Of a stretch of DNA of 64,000 bases, positions 10,403-17,491 are shown one piece after another. Position numbers and translations under genes: made by a program. The stretch comes from Lacrimispora sp. BS-2. GTDB taxonomy: Bacteria > Bacillota > Clostridia > Lachnospirales > Lachnospiraceae. Each line of letters starts with the position of its first letter. The stretch's first letter is position 1. The notes below the pieces were generated by a model. The model was not told where the DNA came from. It ran no database searches and worked only from the letters and a program-made list of their open reading frames with translations. The DNA is taken from positions 2,542,001 through 2,606,000 of the forward strand of contig NZ_CP157940.1 of assembly GCF_040207125.1 (NCBI RefSeq), written 5' to 3'.

Positions 10403-10717
10403 TCAGTCCAAATGAAATACTGGCTTTAAGCCAACGGAAACCGGACTGTTGTCCGGGTTGGTTTTCATGATGTCAGCCATGTAATCCCACCATTTCCGGT
10501 TGATTGGCGTGTCTGCCGATTTTGCCCATTTCTCTTCATCCTGGATTTCAATGTATCCGTAAAGGACATTGGTTTCCTGGTCTAAGAAAATAGAGTAATT
10601 ATGTCCCCCGTGCTGGCTGATCATTTCCTTCATTTCCGGCCAGAGCAGATTGTGCCTTTTCTCGTATTCCTGGGCCATTCCTTCATTTAAATACATTTTA
10701 AAAGATTTTCTTATCAT
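10403..10717 (-). CDS. rhaM: L-rhamnose mutarotase
   Basis: Small (104 aa) ferredoxin-like enzyme interconverting the anomers of L-rhamnose. Family residues are visible in EYEKRHNLLWPEM, HGGHNYSIFLD, LYGYIEI and the tryptophan pair RKWWDYMADIM. TGGAGG precedes the ATG, and a copy of the leader module ends 31 nt upstream. It lies between rhaB and rhaA. Confidence 0.95.
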   Translation of the reverse strand: MIRKSFKMYLNEGMAQEYEKRHNLLWPEMKEMISQHGGHNYSIFLDQETNVLYGYIEIQDEEKWAKSADTPINRKWWDYMADIMKTNPDNSPVSVGLKPVFHLD

Positions 10718-10747
10718 GCGATTTCCTCCATTTTATCCATGCTTTTT

Positions 10748-10781
10748 GGACATAAAGGGATACCCGAAGGGTATCTCCTCC
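10748..10781 (-). repeat. Leader module copy upstream of rhaM
   Basis: Minus strand GGAGGAGATACCC-TTC-GGGTAT then CCCTTTATGTCC. ATACCC/GGGTAT forms a perfect 6-bp stem with a 3-nt loop. The ATG opens a six-codon frame (MSKKHG) whose TAA lies directly before the rhaM ribosome site AATGGAGG. Confidence 0.8.
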
Positions 10782-10784
10782 ATT

Positions 10785-12227
10785 TCATGACAGCTTATTG
10801 CCTGGCTTATACTTCTTTATATCAAAGGACCGGTATACTGCTTCCCTTGCCTGTTTTAAGCCTTCAAATTCTCCGGCAGCCAGCATCTGAGCCAAAAGAT
10901 TTCCAATAGCAGTGGCTTCTCCCGGTCCGGCATAAACGGTCCGGCCTGTGCGGTCTGCCGTCAGTTGGTTTAAGTACTCTGCATTTGAGCCTCCTCCTAC
11001 CACATGGATGTCCGGATAGGTTTTTCCAGTGATGGATTCCAGCTCCTTCACCGTATTACCGTAACAGTCTGCAAGGCTGTTGTATATGACTGCCGAAATC
11101 TGTCCCGGAGTCTTTGGTACTTCCATACCAGACCTCCCGCAGAAATCCTGGACCTCCCGGATCATGCTCTCCGGAGCCAGGAATACGGGGTCATTGCAGT
11201 CCACAATGGAGGGAATCCCTTCTTCAGAAGCCATCCGGCAAAGCTGTGCAAAGGAGTACGCCTCTCCCTTTTCTTCCAGCTCCTTTTTCACAGACTGGAT
11301 CATCCAAAGGCCCATGATATTTTTTAAATACCGGAAATGGTAATCATAGCCGCCCTCATTGGTGAAATTTGCTTCCATGCTTTTAACGGAGCAATCTGCC
11401 TTAGGAAGCTCTGTTCCCATCAGGGACCAGGTTCCTGAACTGATGTAAAGAAGATCGCCCATGGAGTCCTCTCCGTCTGGAACCAGGGGAACCGCCATAA
11501 CGGCAGAACCAGTATCATGGGTTGCCGGAAGGACCACCTGGCAGGAAAACCCTACTTCCTCCTGGGTAGCCTTTGTCAATGGTCCCACCGTTGTTCCCGG
11601 CATGGACAACTCCCCAAACAGCCCTTCAGACAGGCCCAGCTTCCGGATCAGTTCATAATCCCAGGCTCCGGTTTCCCCATTGACCAATTGGGTGGTCGTT
11701 GCATTTGTATATTCCTGCTTTTTCACCCCTGTCAGCAAATAGTGGAAATAATCGGGTATCATAAGGAAGGATTCCCCTTTTTCCAGATATTCCGGAGTTT
11801 CTTCCCTGACAGCCATGAGCTGGTAAATGGTGTTAAAGATCTGCTTCTGGATACCGGTTCTTCCATATAAATCTTTTAAAGAAATGATCTCATATAATTT
11901 TTCATCCATTCCCTTTGTTCTGCCAGCCCGGTATCCTGCCGCGTTTCCCAGCATCCGGTTCTCTCCGTCCAAAAGGACAAAATCCACAGCCCAGGTATCG
12001 ATCCCCATGGCTGCCGGGATCTTCCCCAGCTTCCTGCACTGCTTCATGCCCTCTTTGATTTCGGAAAATAAGGACTCCACATCCCAGCACAAATGACCAT
12101 CCTTCCGTTTCATACCATTGTTAAACCGGTAAATTTCCTGAAGGACCAGCTTTCCTTCCCTTACGTTTCCAAGAATATGGCGGCCGCTGGATGCGCCGAT
12201 ATCTACGGCAAGATAATACCTCTCCAT
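10785..12227 (-). CDS. rhaB: Rhamnulokinase
   Basis: FGGY-family kinase that phosphorylates L-rhamnulose with ATP to rhamnulose 1-phosphate. The 480-aa protein opens with MERYYLAVDIGASSGRHILG (phosphate 1 motif), carries GIDTWAVDFVLLD (about residues 73-85), and ends with the adenosine motif VVGGGSNAEYLNQLTADRTG. I chose the ATG at 12227, since the upstream GTG at 12263 has no ribosome site. First gene of rhaB-rhaM-rhaA-rhaD. No rhamnose transporter or RhaR/RhaS regulator adjoins it. Confidence 0.95.
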   Translation of the reverse strand: MERYYLAVDIGASSGRHILGNVREGKLVLQEIYRFNNGMKRKDGHLCWDVESLFSEIKEGMKQCRKLGKIPAAMGIDTWAVDFVLLDGENRMLGNAAGYRAGRTKGMDEKLYEIISLKDLYGRTGIQKQIFNTIYQLMAVREETPEYLEKGESFLMIPDYFHYLLTGVKKQEYTNATTTQLVNGETGAWDYELIRKLGLSEGLFGELSMPGTTVGPLTKATQEEVGFSCQVVLPATHDTGSAVMAVPLVPDGEDSMGDLLYISSGTWSLMGTELPKADCSVKSMEANFTNEGGYDYHFRYLKNIMGLWMIQSVKKELEEKGEAYSFAQLCRMASEEGIPSIVDCNDPVFLAPESMIREVQDFCGRSGMEVPKTPGQISAVIYNSLADCYGNTVKELESITGKTYPDIHVVGGGSNAEYLNQLTADRTGRTVYAGPGEATAIGNLLAQMLAAGEFEGLKQAREAVYRSFDIKKYKPGNKLS

Positions 12228-12270
12228 GTAAACCACTCTCCCATTGTTTTCTTCTTTGCCCACGCCCGTT

Positions 12271-12304
12271 GGGCATAAAGGTATACCCGAAGGGTATTTC
12301 TTCT
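12271..12304 (-). repeat. Leader module copy upstream of rhaB
   Basis: Minus strand GAAGAAATACCC-TTC-GGGTAT then ACCTTTATGCCC, 44 nt before the rhaB ATG. Here the frame opened by the ATG does not stop before rhaB but runs on out of frame into the gene. Confidence 0.8.
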
Positions 12305-12325
12305 TCTATAATAATGGATTTGTTC

Positions 12326-12367
12326 AAAAAAATAAGGACGCTGTTTATTTAAAACAACGTCCTTATT
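12326..12367 (-). terminator. Intrinsic terminator upstream of the rha operon
   Basis: Minus strand AATAAGGACG pairs with CGTCCTTATT, with an inner TGTTT/AAACA extension, then seven T. It would stop transcripts coming from the A+T-rich island before rhaB. Its outer arm contains the 15-bp CGTCCTTATTTGCAT that recurs at 16127-16141. Confidence 0.75.
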
Positions 12368-12506
12368 TGCATTATAGGCAATGCAACACCTATGTTTACT
12401 ACATTTTGCCACCCACTACCTGCTCTTAATTTGTTGATTGACGCCAATTTTACACCAAATGATATGAAAATAAAGAAGGACCATCGTCTTTAATGGCCCC
12501 CTCATA

Positions 12507-12597
12507 CTACGCAATTTTTATGAACTCCTGTATCTTCTGAATTTCATTTTTTCGCTTCTCTTCCATGATATGCGTATATCTGTTTATCATTGTAAGG
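12507..12597 (-). pseudogene. C-terminal remnant of a tyrosine recombinase/integrase
   Basis: The minus strand encodes about 30 open codons ending at a TAG (12507-12509), reading TMINRYTHIMEEKRKNEIQK and on to a final IKIA. The RYTH segment with a preceding TM is the usual neighbourhood of the catalytic tyrosine in phage and ICE integrases, followed by a basic C-terminal helix. Upstream sequence to about 12650 stays partly open but lacks the R-H-R catalytic motifs, so only a stub remains. Short length keeps this tentative. Confidence 0.5.
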
Positions 12598-12769
12598 TGA
12601 AGAAGACGAATCCATTTTTTAATTCCCCACTTACAACGAGTAATGAATGGCAGTGAAGGAATGGCTATTGATATGTGCATGGAATCAGAACAATCTGAAT
12701 AAGAATCTGACTCAAGAAATTATCTATATGTAATTTAATACTTAATACGTAACTTAATTCATATATTTC

Positions 12770-12890
12770 TTGAATCTTGCTACCAGATATGCTATATTAG
12801 AATTACAAAAGGAACAACCGCCCACAAGGGGTTGACCCGAATTAGGATAGAGAATCCACCCGTACCGGTCAAGTATCAGGGTGGTTTTTC
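12770..12890 (+). ncRNA. Candidate antisense antitoxin RNA with its promoter
   Basis: A plus-strand promoter (TTGAAT at 12770-12775, 17 bp, TATATT at 12793-12798) predicts a start near 12805. A terminator follows: CCACCC (12856-12861) with GGGTGG (12879-12884) then TTTTT. The predicted RNA of about 85 nt lies opposite the region just 3' of the toxin frame at 12901-12999, the arrangement of type I antitoxins that pair with the 3' end of toxin mRNA. The promoter and terminator are seen; the RNA's function is inference. Confidence 0.6.
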
Positions 12891-12900
12891 TTATGTATTG

Positions 12901-12999
12901 TTACTTACTAAACGTAAAAACGAACGTAAGTAATGCCAGAAGGAAAAGACCAAAGGTCATAAGATCTTTAAAGTCGAACTTCATTAGCACCACCCCCAT
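12901..12999 (-). CDS. Putative holin-like toxin of a type I toxin-antitoxin pair
   Basis: A 32-aa peptide: MGVVLMKFDFKDLMTF, then a hydrophobic helix GLFLLALLTFVFTF and a short SK end. This is the pattern of the small 'putative holin-like toxin' (Hol-Tox) membrane peptides of Firmicutes: MKFDFKDLMTFG start plus a single transmembrane helix. Translation could start at 12999 or at the internal ATG at 12984, which is preceded by GGGGGTGG. A convergent RNA at about 12805-12890 lies just downstream. Such peptides damage the membrane when not repressed. Family recognition is by motif; the system is untested. Confidence 0.72.
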   Translation of the reverse strand: MGVVLMKFDFKDLMTFGLFLLALLTFVFTFSK

Positions 13000-13062
13000 T
13001 CTATCAAAGAATGAGGTCAACACACCCTGCACTCTTTCACTAACCATAAAATTGTTGCCGGC

Positions 13063-13191
13063 TCAGCCCATGGTACGAACGGAAGGGGTATTAATCTGTC
13101 CCCCCGATTTAGCACTTCTTTCCCTTCTGGCCTGTTGCGACCGTCGCAACTCCTCCCGAACCGTTTCAAGCTGCCGCCTATGCTCTGCCAT
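13063..13191 (-). CDS. Small basic peptide, possibly a gene remnant
   Basis: A 42-aa frame starting MAEHRRQLETVREELRRSQQ, strongly charged and helical, ending SVRTMG. A stop lies two codons upstream of the ATG and no ribosome site is visible, so it may be the 3' remnant of a larger coiled-coil gene. It is G+C-richer than its surroundings. Function unknown. Confidence 0.3.
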   Translation of the reverse strand: MAEHRRQLETVREELRRSQQARRERSAKSGGQINTPSVRTMG

Positions 13192-13284
13192 TTGTTACCA
13201 TTGATTAATGCATTGAGTTCTCCGTGGGATATACAGTTATCGACAGCCCTTAAATAATGACTTTTATAAAACTAAAGTCAAATT

Positions 13285-14013
13285 TCATAGCAATCTTTTC
13301 AGTAGGGAATCTCTATGATTCACAAAAAGACTTGTTATTTGATAACTCTCCGTTGAATAATAATCTATTGGTTCGATTGTACTACCATTAAAAGACAAAA
13401 TTTCAGCACTGGGTATTCCTAATAAAATTGGAGAATGTGTGGCAATAATAAATTGAGTACCCTTTTGGGATAAATGATATATTTGTTCAAGGACCGTTAA
13501 TTGACGTTGTGGAGACAATGCGGCTTCTGGTTCGTCCAATATGTATAAGGAGTTTGGGTAAAATCTCTCTAATATCACATTAAGAAAACTCTCTCCGTGC
13601 GATTGATCATGAAGAGAGCTGCCACCATAAGAATTGTAATAAGAATCTTCGCCCATACTATATTCGTCTGCTTTACTTGCGACATTATAAAAACTTTCAG
13701 CACGCAAAAAAAAGGCATCACACACCTTTCTAGGCCCTTTGTATAAAGTAATAGCATGATGTAAATCAGAATGCGTATTTTGAGTAGAAAAATTAAAATT
13801 TCTACTTCCCCCTTCAGGATTTAGTCCATAGGCAACAGCAATCGCTTCGAGTAAAGTAGATTTACCCGAACCATTTTCTCCAGTAAACAAAGTAATTGAT
13901 TTATGTAAATTGATTTGACTCAGATTCCTTAAAAAAGGTATTGTTTTCAAATAAGAATCTGGAGAAATTTTATCCCAGCTAATTTTTATTCCAGATATAA
14001 ACAGTGAATTCAT
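13285..14013 (-). CDS. AAA/SMC-like ATPase
   Basis: A 242-aa ABC-type ATPase without membrane segments. Walker A is GENGSGKST (about residues 46-54). A signature-like HGESF lies mid-protein, Walker B with catalytic glutamate is YILDEPEAAL, and ATHSPIL supplies the H-loop. It resembles the stand-alone AAA_21/AAA_23 proteins found as housekeeping orphans, in mobile elements and as halves of defence systems; no nuclease or TOPRIM partner is adjacent. ATG at 14013 has GGGG upstream, preferred over a TTG at 14025. Lower G+C than the chromosome core. Confidence 0.8.
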   Translation of the reverse strand: MNSLFISGIKISWDKISPDSYLKTIPFLRNLSQINLHKSITLFTGENGSGKSTLLEAIAVAYGLNPEGGSRNFNFSTQNTHSDLHHAITLYKGPRKVCDAFFLRAESFYNVASKADEYSMGEDSYYNSYGGSSLHDQSHGESFLNVILERFYPNSLYILDEPEAALSPQRQLTVLEQIYHLSQKGTQFIIATHSPILLGIPSAEILSFNGSTIEPIDYYSTESYQITSLFVNHRDSLLKRLL

Positions 14014-14275
14014 ATTTATCCCCAAATATAAGAAAAGGGAGCCAGCAGATCCCCATACTTATGGTTACGTGTTTAATATAACAGACGATTTTTACCAAAT
14101 CAACATTAAAACACCAAATTACTGAAAACTCAATAAAAGATTAAGAATCAAACAGTAATCCATAATATATATATAAAACCATTACATAAGCAAGTGAGTA
14201 ATCTACGGAACAACGTCCCTTTTGACAGCTTCTTTATTTTCACCTATATGCCGGTGCTTTATTTGCTGGATCAAC
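14014..14275. other. Non-coding A+T-rich stretch in the island
   Basis: Between the AAA ATPase and the 104-bp repeat copy A I see no credible reading frame, RNA gene or promoter, only A+T-rich sequence with a few scattered short frames. Confidence 0.5.
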
Positions 14276-14379
14276 GACAACTTTTAATCTTCCTATTGTT
14301 GAAACACGCCGTAAATACATGGGCTTGTGACATTCTTCAATACTATGCCGTATTTTAATTAAAATTATGTCCTTATTTG
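14276..14379 (-). repeat. 104-bp repeat copy A (coding remnant)
   Basis: From GACAACTTTTAAT to GTCCTTATTTG, this differs from copy B (16035-16138) at 15 of 104 positions by my count, with no gaps. Both copies are open on the minus strand across all 34 codons (NKD..LIKIRHSIEECHK motif, then YLR), and several differences are silent, suggesting a once-coding sequence. Its end overlaps the last codons of the membrane-protein gene at 14373. I do not recognise the parent protein. Confidence 0.7.
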
Positions 14380-15188
14380 GGTAATGCCAGGCGGGAATAT
14401 ATCTTCTTTAAAGAATACAGCACCAAAGGCATTATATAAAACAAAGGATAGGAATAATTCAGTACTATATGGTACAATTTGTTGATATTAGCTGTATAAA
14501 AGGAACTATTGAAGCAGTTTAGCATCTTATCAAAATATATTATTCCTAAATATTGTACAATAATAAAAGTTCCTCCCAGTGCAAGATATTTTTGACAGGT
14601 AATTTTCTCCCTGAATAAAGCAATTCCACCAACACATATGGTTCCATATATTAAGATTGGAAAAAAAAGATCGATATAAGTGTTCCTCAACATTAATTGA
14701 TCCATAATCTTTTCAGCTATATCCGCCTTTTCGGAATATTGCATATCTTCCGTGAAAATGGTCCGGGTTATTATGGTCAGCTCTTTACTTCTCACCCCCT
14801 CAATAACATCTCTAAAGATATATAGATTTATACTTCGTAAAACAGTGGGCAATAACAACAGGAATAAAATCATTATATCAACCTTGGTTAAACCATTTTT
14901 TGTTTTGTCATTCTTACTTTTTATTGCATAATACACTAAAAAAATTACATATAGGATAGAAAACACATGGCTGACCATAATATCATGAAACACTACATTA
15001 TTTAAAGCTATATTATAATATTTCAATAATAACTCAAATTGATATACACCTGCAAATTGCAGCAATATAAAAATTCCAGAAAAAAGCCATATTTTTTCCA
15101 GTGTATAATCTTTTTTTATTAATTTATAAATTCCAAGGATAACTGCAGCAATGAGCAAAATGCAAAAAAGGGTACAAAGAACAGCCAT
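14373..15188 (-). CDS. Multi-pass membrane protein of unknown function
   Basis: A 271-aa, very hydrophobic protein with about seven predicted membrane helices, beginning MAVLCTLFCILLIAAVILGI and including FLVYYAIKSKND as a charged loop. No known motif is recognised. AAGGA lies upstream of the ATG. Codon use is A+T-rich like the rest of the island. Its stop codon falls inside repeat copy A, so the C-terminus may have been altered by insertion or deletion there. Confidence 0.6.
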   Translation of the reverse strand: MAVLCTLFCILLIAAVILGIYKLIKKDYTLEKIWLFSGIFILLQFAGVYQFELLLKYYNIALNNVVFHDIMVSHVFSILYVIFLVYYAIKSKNDKTKNGLTKVDIMILFLLLLPTVLRSINLYIFRDVIEGVRSKELTIITRTIFTEDMQYSEKADIAEKIMDQLMLRNTYIDLFFPILIYGTICVGGIALFREKITCQKYLALGGTFIIVQYLGIIYFDKMLNCFNSSFYTANINKLYHIVLNYSYPLFYIMPLVLYSLKKIYSRLALPK

Positions 15189-15742
15189 TCTTTTTTCCTT
15201 ATCATACTTTTTTCATAATTCATAAGCAACCTCTCTATTAATATATGGCAGCGCATGGTTTTTACTATTCAAATCACCTTAAGTTTCTGGGATCTTATCC
15301 CCGAAAAACCTGTACCATCCTTTTTTCCTCCTGATGACCAGTTCTTTTATTTCCTTCTCTGCCAAGTCCGGTTGAAAACCGATTCAAACTCCTTAAGTCA
15401 CTTTCCACTACCAAATATATTAAATGGTATTACAATGACAATGGTATCTCAAAAATACTTTTCCAAACTAATAGTACTTCCTTTTGGATACCATTGTCAA
15501 ATAAATATACTACTTTACCCCCCAAGCCTCTCCACCTATGGCAGCAGTTCTGGCTCACATATTTTCACCCCAAATCATGCCACCGTATTCAAATTTACCA
15601 GTAATCACCATCGTTGACCTTCCACTCTCTAAAATCTTCAAATCCGACTCTTTAAGCCAGGAAGTTTTTAAGTTTATACCTATATCCCTCCCCCACACAA
15701 AAAAATATGCCAAACACCCAATGAGGATATTCGGCATATAGA
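15189..15742. other. Intergenic stretch with one inverted repeat
   Basis: No convincing gene is seen. TGACAATGGTATC (15436-15448) is repeated inverted as GATACCATTGTCA (15487-15499), 38 bases apart. A 60-codon minus frame at 15555-15737 has no ribosome site and no family features and is left out. Confidence 0.5.
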
Positions 15743-15970
15743 CTATTCTTTATTGGTAAGTATATCTTTTAATTCTGATATCGACATGTTTCTCTTTTCG
15801 AGAATAGCTGATATTTCCTTGAATTCTTCCAATTTAATTTCTTCTTGTATTTGTTTCACTCTTTCTTCCTGAGTCTTAATAGAAGTCTTATATTGCTCTA
15901 TGGCATCTTGAATATTTTTTTGTTCTTCCCGTAGTTTTTCAAGCGATGATTTACGTACACCTCTAGGCAT
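15743..15970 (-). CDS. Small coiled-coil protein, MPRGVRK family (paralog 1)
   Basis: A 75-aa protein starting MPRGVRKSSLEKLREEQKN, then a highly charged heptad-rich helix and an ending EKRNMSISELKDILTNKE. It is clearly paralogous to the gene at 16166-16399 (same MPRGVRK start, QYK centre, FKE-S-IL and MSI-LK end). The basic N-terminus plus coiled coil suggests a DNA-associated accessory protein, somewhat like the DUF4315-type proteins of integrative elements; that link is tentative. GGAGGGG precedes the ATG. Confidence 0.7.
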   Translation of the reverse strand: MPRGVRKSSLEKLREEQKNIQDAIEQYKTSIKTQEERVKQIQEEIKLEEFKEISAILEKRNMSISELKDILTNKE

Positions 15971-16034
15971 AATGGCCCCTCCTTATTTTACCCCAAATCG
16001 TCTCGGCTTTGGCCGACACAAAACGATTAATAAT

Positions 16035-16138
16035 GACAACTTTTAATTGTAGTATTGTTGAAAAATGCCGTAAATATGTGTGTTTGTGACATTCTTCGAT
16101 ACTATGTCGTATTTTAATTAAAACTGCGTCCTTATTTG
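16035..16138 (-). repeat. 104-bp repeat copy B (coding remnant)
   Basis: About 86% identical to copy A at 14276-14379 without gaps, in the same orientation. It lies between the two MPRGVRK paralogs. Its end merges into CGTCCTTATTTGCAT (16127-16141), also present at 12358-12372. Confidence 0.7.
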
Positions 16139-16165
16139 CATATCCTCTCCAGTCATCCAAGCATG

Positions 16166-16399
16166 TTATTCTGCCTTTGATGAAACAAGCAACTCCTTTA
16201 AATCCATAATTGACATTTCATGCTCGTCCAATATTGTTGATACTTCCTTAAATTGTTCCAGCTTAATCTTCTCCTGAATCTCTTTCTCTTTTTCACCCAA
16301 AGTTACCAGATTGTTCTTATATTGCTGAATTGTTTCCTGGACCTCTTTTAATTCTTGCTGAAGTTTTTCAAGTGGTGTCTTTCTTACTCCTCTTGGCAT
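16166..16399 (-). CDS. Small coiled-coil protein, MPRGVRK family (paralog 2)
   Basis: A 77-aa charged protein (MPRGVRKTPLEKLQQELKEV, coiled coil throughout, ending MSIMDLKELLVSSKAE). Roughly half its residues match paralog 1 at 15743-15970, so the pair arose by duplication, with repeat copy B now between them. Ribosome site GGAGAG. Function unknown; context suggests mobile-element cargo. Confidence 0.7.
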   Translation of the reverse strand: MPRGVRKTPLEKLQQELKEVQETIQQYKNNLVTLGEKEKEIQEKIKLEQFKEVSTILDEHEMSIMDLKELLVSSKAE

Positions 16400-16560
16400 A
16401 CTGGTTCTCTCCTTTACAGAAATATTTTATCAACCATATATTACCAAGTATATGCAAAATTCCTTTTGTTTATTACTTTATGGTTACCATTGTTGAAAAA
16501 TCTTCGGGGAGAACTTTTATAGAAACCTTCTGGTTTTAAAGGTCCTTTCATGGCTTAATC

Positions 16561-16594
16561 AAAAGAAAAGGAAAGCAGATAATATCCGCTTTCC
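16561..16594 (-). terminator. Intrinsic terminator of the sugar ABC operon
   Basis: Minus strand GGAAAGC (16588-16594) pairs with GCTTTCC (16570-16576), then TTTTCTTTT. It lies about 60 bp after the last permease gene and marks the island's right border region. Confidence 0.8.
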
Positions 16595-16651
16595 TTTCCC
16601 TGTCTCAAATAACTCTTTTCACATTCTATAAAACCTTTCGATACCGGTTCT

Positions 16652-17479
16652 TTACCCTTTTACTCCCGTGTGGGCCACTCCTTCTATAAATTGTTTCTGG
16701 AAAACAAAAAACAAAACAATCATTGGAATGACAGCCAGAACAGCGCCTGCCATCTGTGCCGGATAATCATTAAGATGCTGCCCCTGCAGGGTGGAAAGAG
16801 CGGGAGCCAGGGTCATTTTTGTTGTGCTGGTATTGACGATCAAAGGCCACATAAAATCATTCCAGGCAAACTTTGCCGTGAAAATCACAAGGGCCACGAC
16901 CCCTGATTTCACCAGAGGCATCATGATCTTAATTAAAATCTGGAATCTGCCGCACCCGTCAAGTATAGCCGCTTCCTCCAGCTCATCAGGAAGAGATAAG
17001 AAAAACTGCCTCATCATAAAGGTACCGAAGGCGCTGAATAAGTTGGGCAGAAAAAGGGCCGGCATGGTATCTAAAAGCCCCACCTTTTGTATGATAAGAT
17101 ACTGGGGCACCAGAAAGATCTGTCCCGGAACCATCAGAACGGAAAGCACCACCAAAAACAAGATATCTCTTCCCGGAAACCTAATCCTGGCAAAGGAATA
17201 AGCAGCCAGGGTGCAGATCATTACCTGCCCTGCAACCGTTATGACCGTGGAAAATATGGTGTTCATATATATTCTTCCAAAGGGAAGTGCGGTCAGAACA
17301 TTATAATAGGCCTCTGTAACAAACCGTTCAGGCAGAATCGTGGGCGGGATTGCCATGGACTCTCCCTTTGTTTTAAATGAGGTGCACAGCATCCAAAGAA
17401 ACGGAAGCGCGGTTATACCGATTCCTGCAATCAGAATCAGGTGGGTCAATAGCTTTTTATAACTGCTTGTTCTTTTCAT
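16652..17479 (-). CDS. Carbohydrate ABC transporter permease (MalG type)
   Basis: A 275-aa inner-membrane permease with about six helices. The EAA loop that contacts the ATPase is recognisable as DELEEAAILDGCGRFQILIKI (about residues 163-183). It opens with a typical LPFLWMLCTSFKTKGE periplasmic region. Third gene of the transporter, 12 bp after the other permease. No ATPase gene is adjacent, as usual for CUT1 importers that share an MsmX/MsiK ATPase. Substrate unknown, probably an oligosaccharide. Confidence 0.93.
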   Translation of the reverse strand: MKRTSSYKKLLTHLILIAGIGITALPFLWMLCTSFKTKGESMAIPPTILPERFVTEAYYNVLTALPFGRIYMNTIFSTVITVAGQVMICTLAAYSFARIRFPGRDILFLVVLSVLMVPGQIFLVPQYLIIQKVGLLDTMPALFLPNLFSAFGTFMMRQFFLSLPDELEEAAILDGCGRFQILIKIMMPLVKSGVVALVIFTAKFAWNDFMWPLIVNTSTTKMTLAPALSTLQGQHLNDYPAQMAGAVLAVIPMIVLFFVFQKQFIEGVAHTGVKG

Positions 17480-17491
17480 CCTGCACCCCCT

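Noticed and set aside
12121..12327. A 68-codon minus frame reading EEEIPFGYTFMPNG that looks like a conserved peptide
   Set aside because: It runs through the leader-module hairpin and then overlaps rhaB out of frame. The repeated peptide motif is explained by the conserved RNA module, whose stem covaries at the DNA level instead of keeping the peptide.
12881..13204. A 107-codon plus frame opposite the holin-like toxin
   Set aside because: It is antisense to the toxin frame and the small basic frame, has no ribosome site and no family features.
15555..15737. A 60-codon minus frame in the island
   Set aside because: No ribosome site, no recognisable domain, and it lies in an A+T-rich intergenic stretch where open frames of this size are expected by chance.
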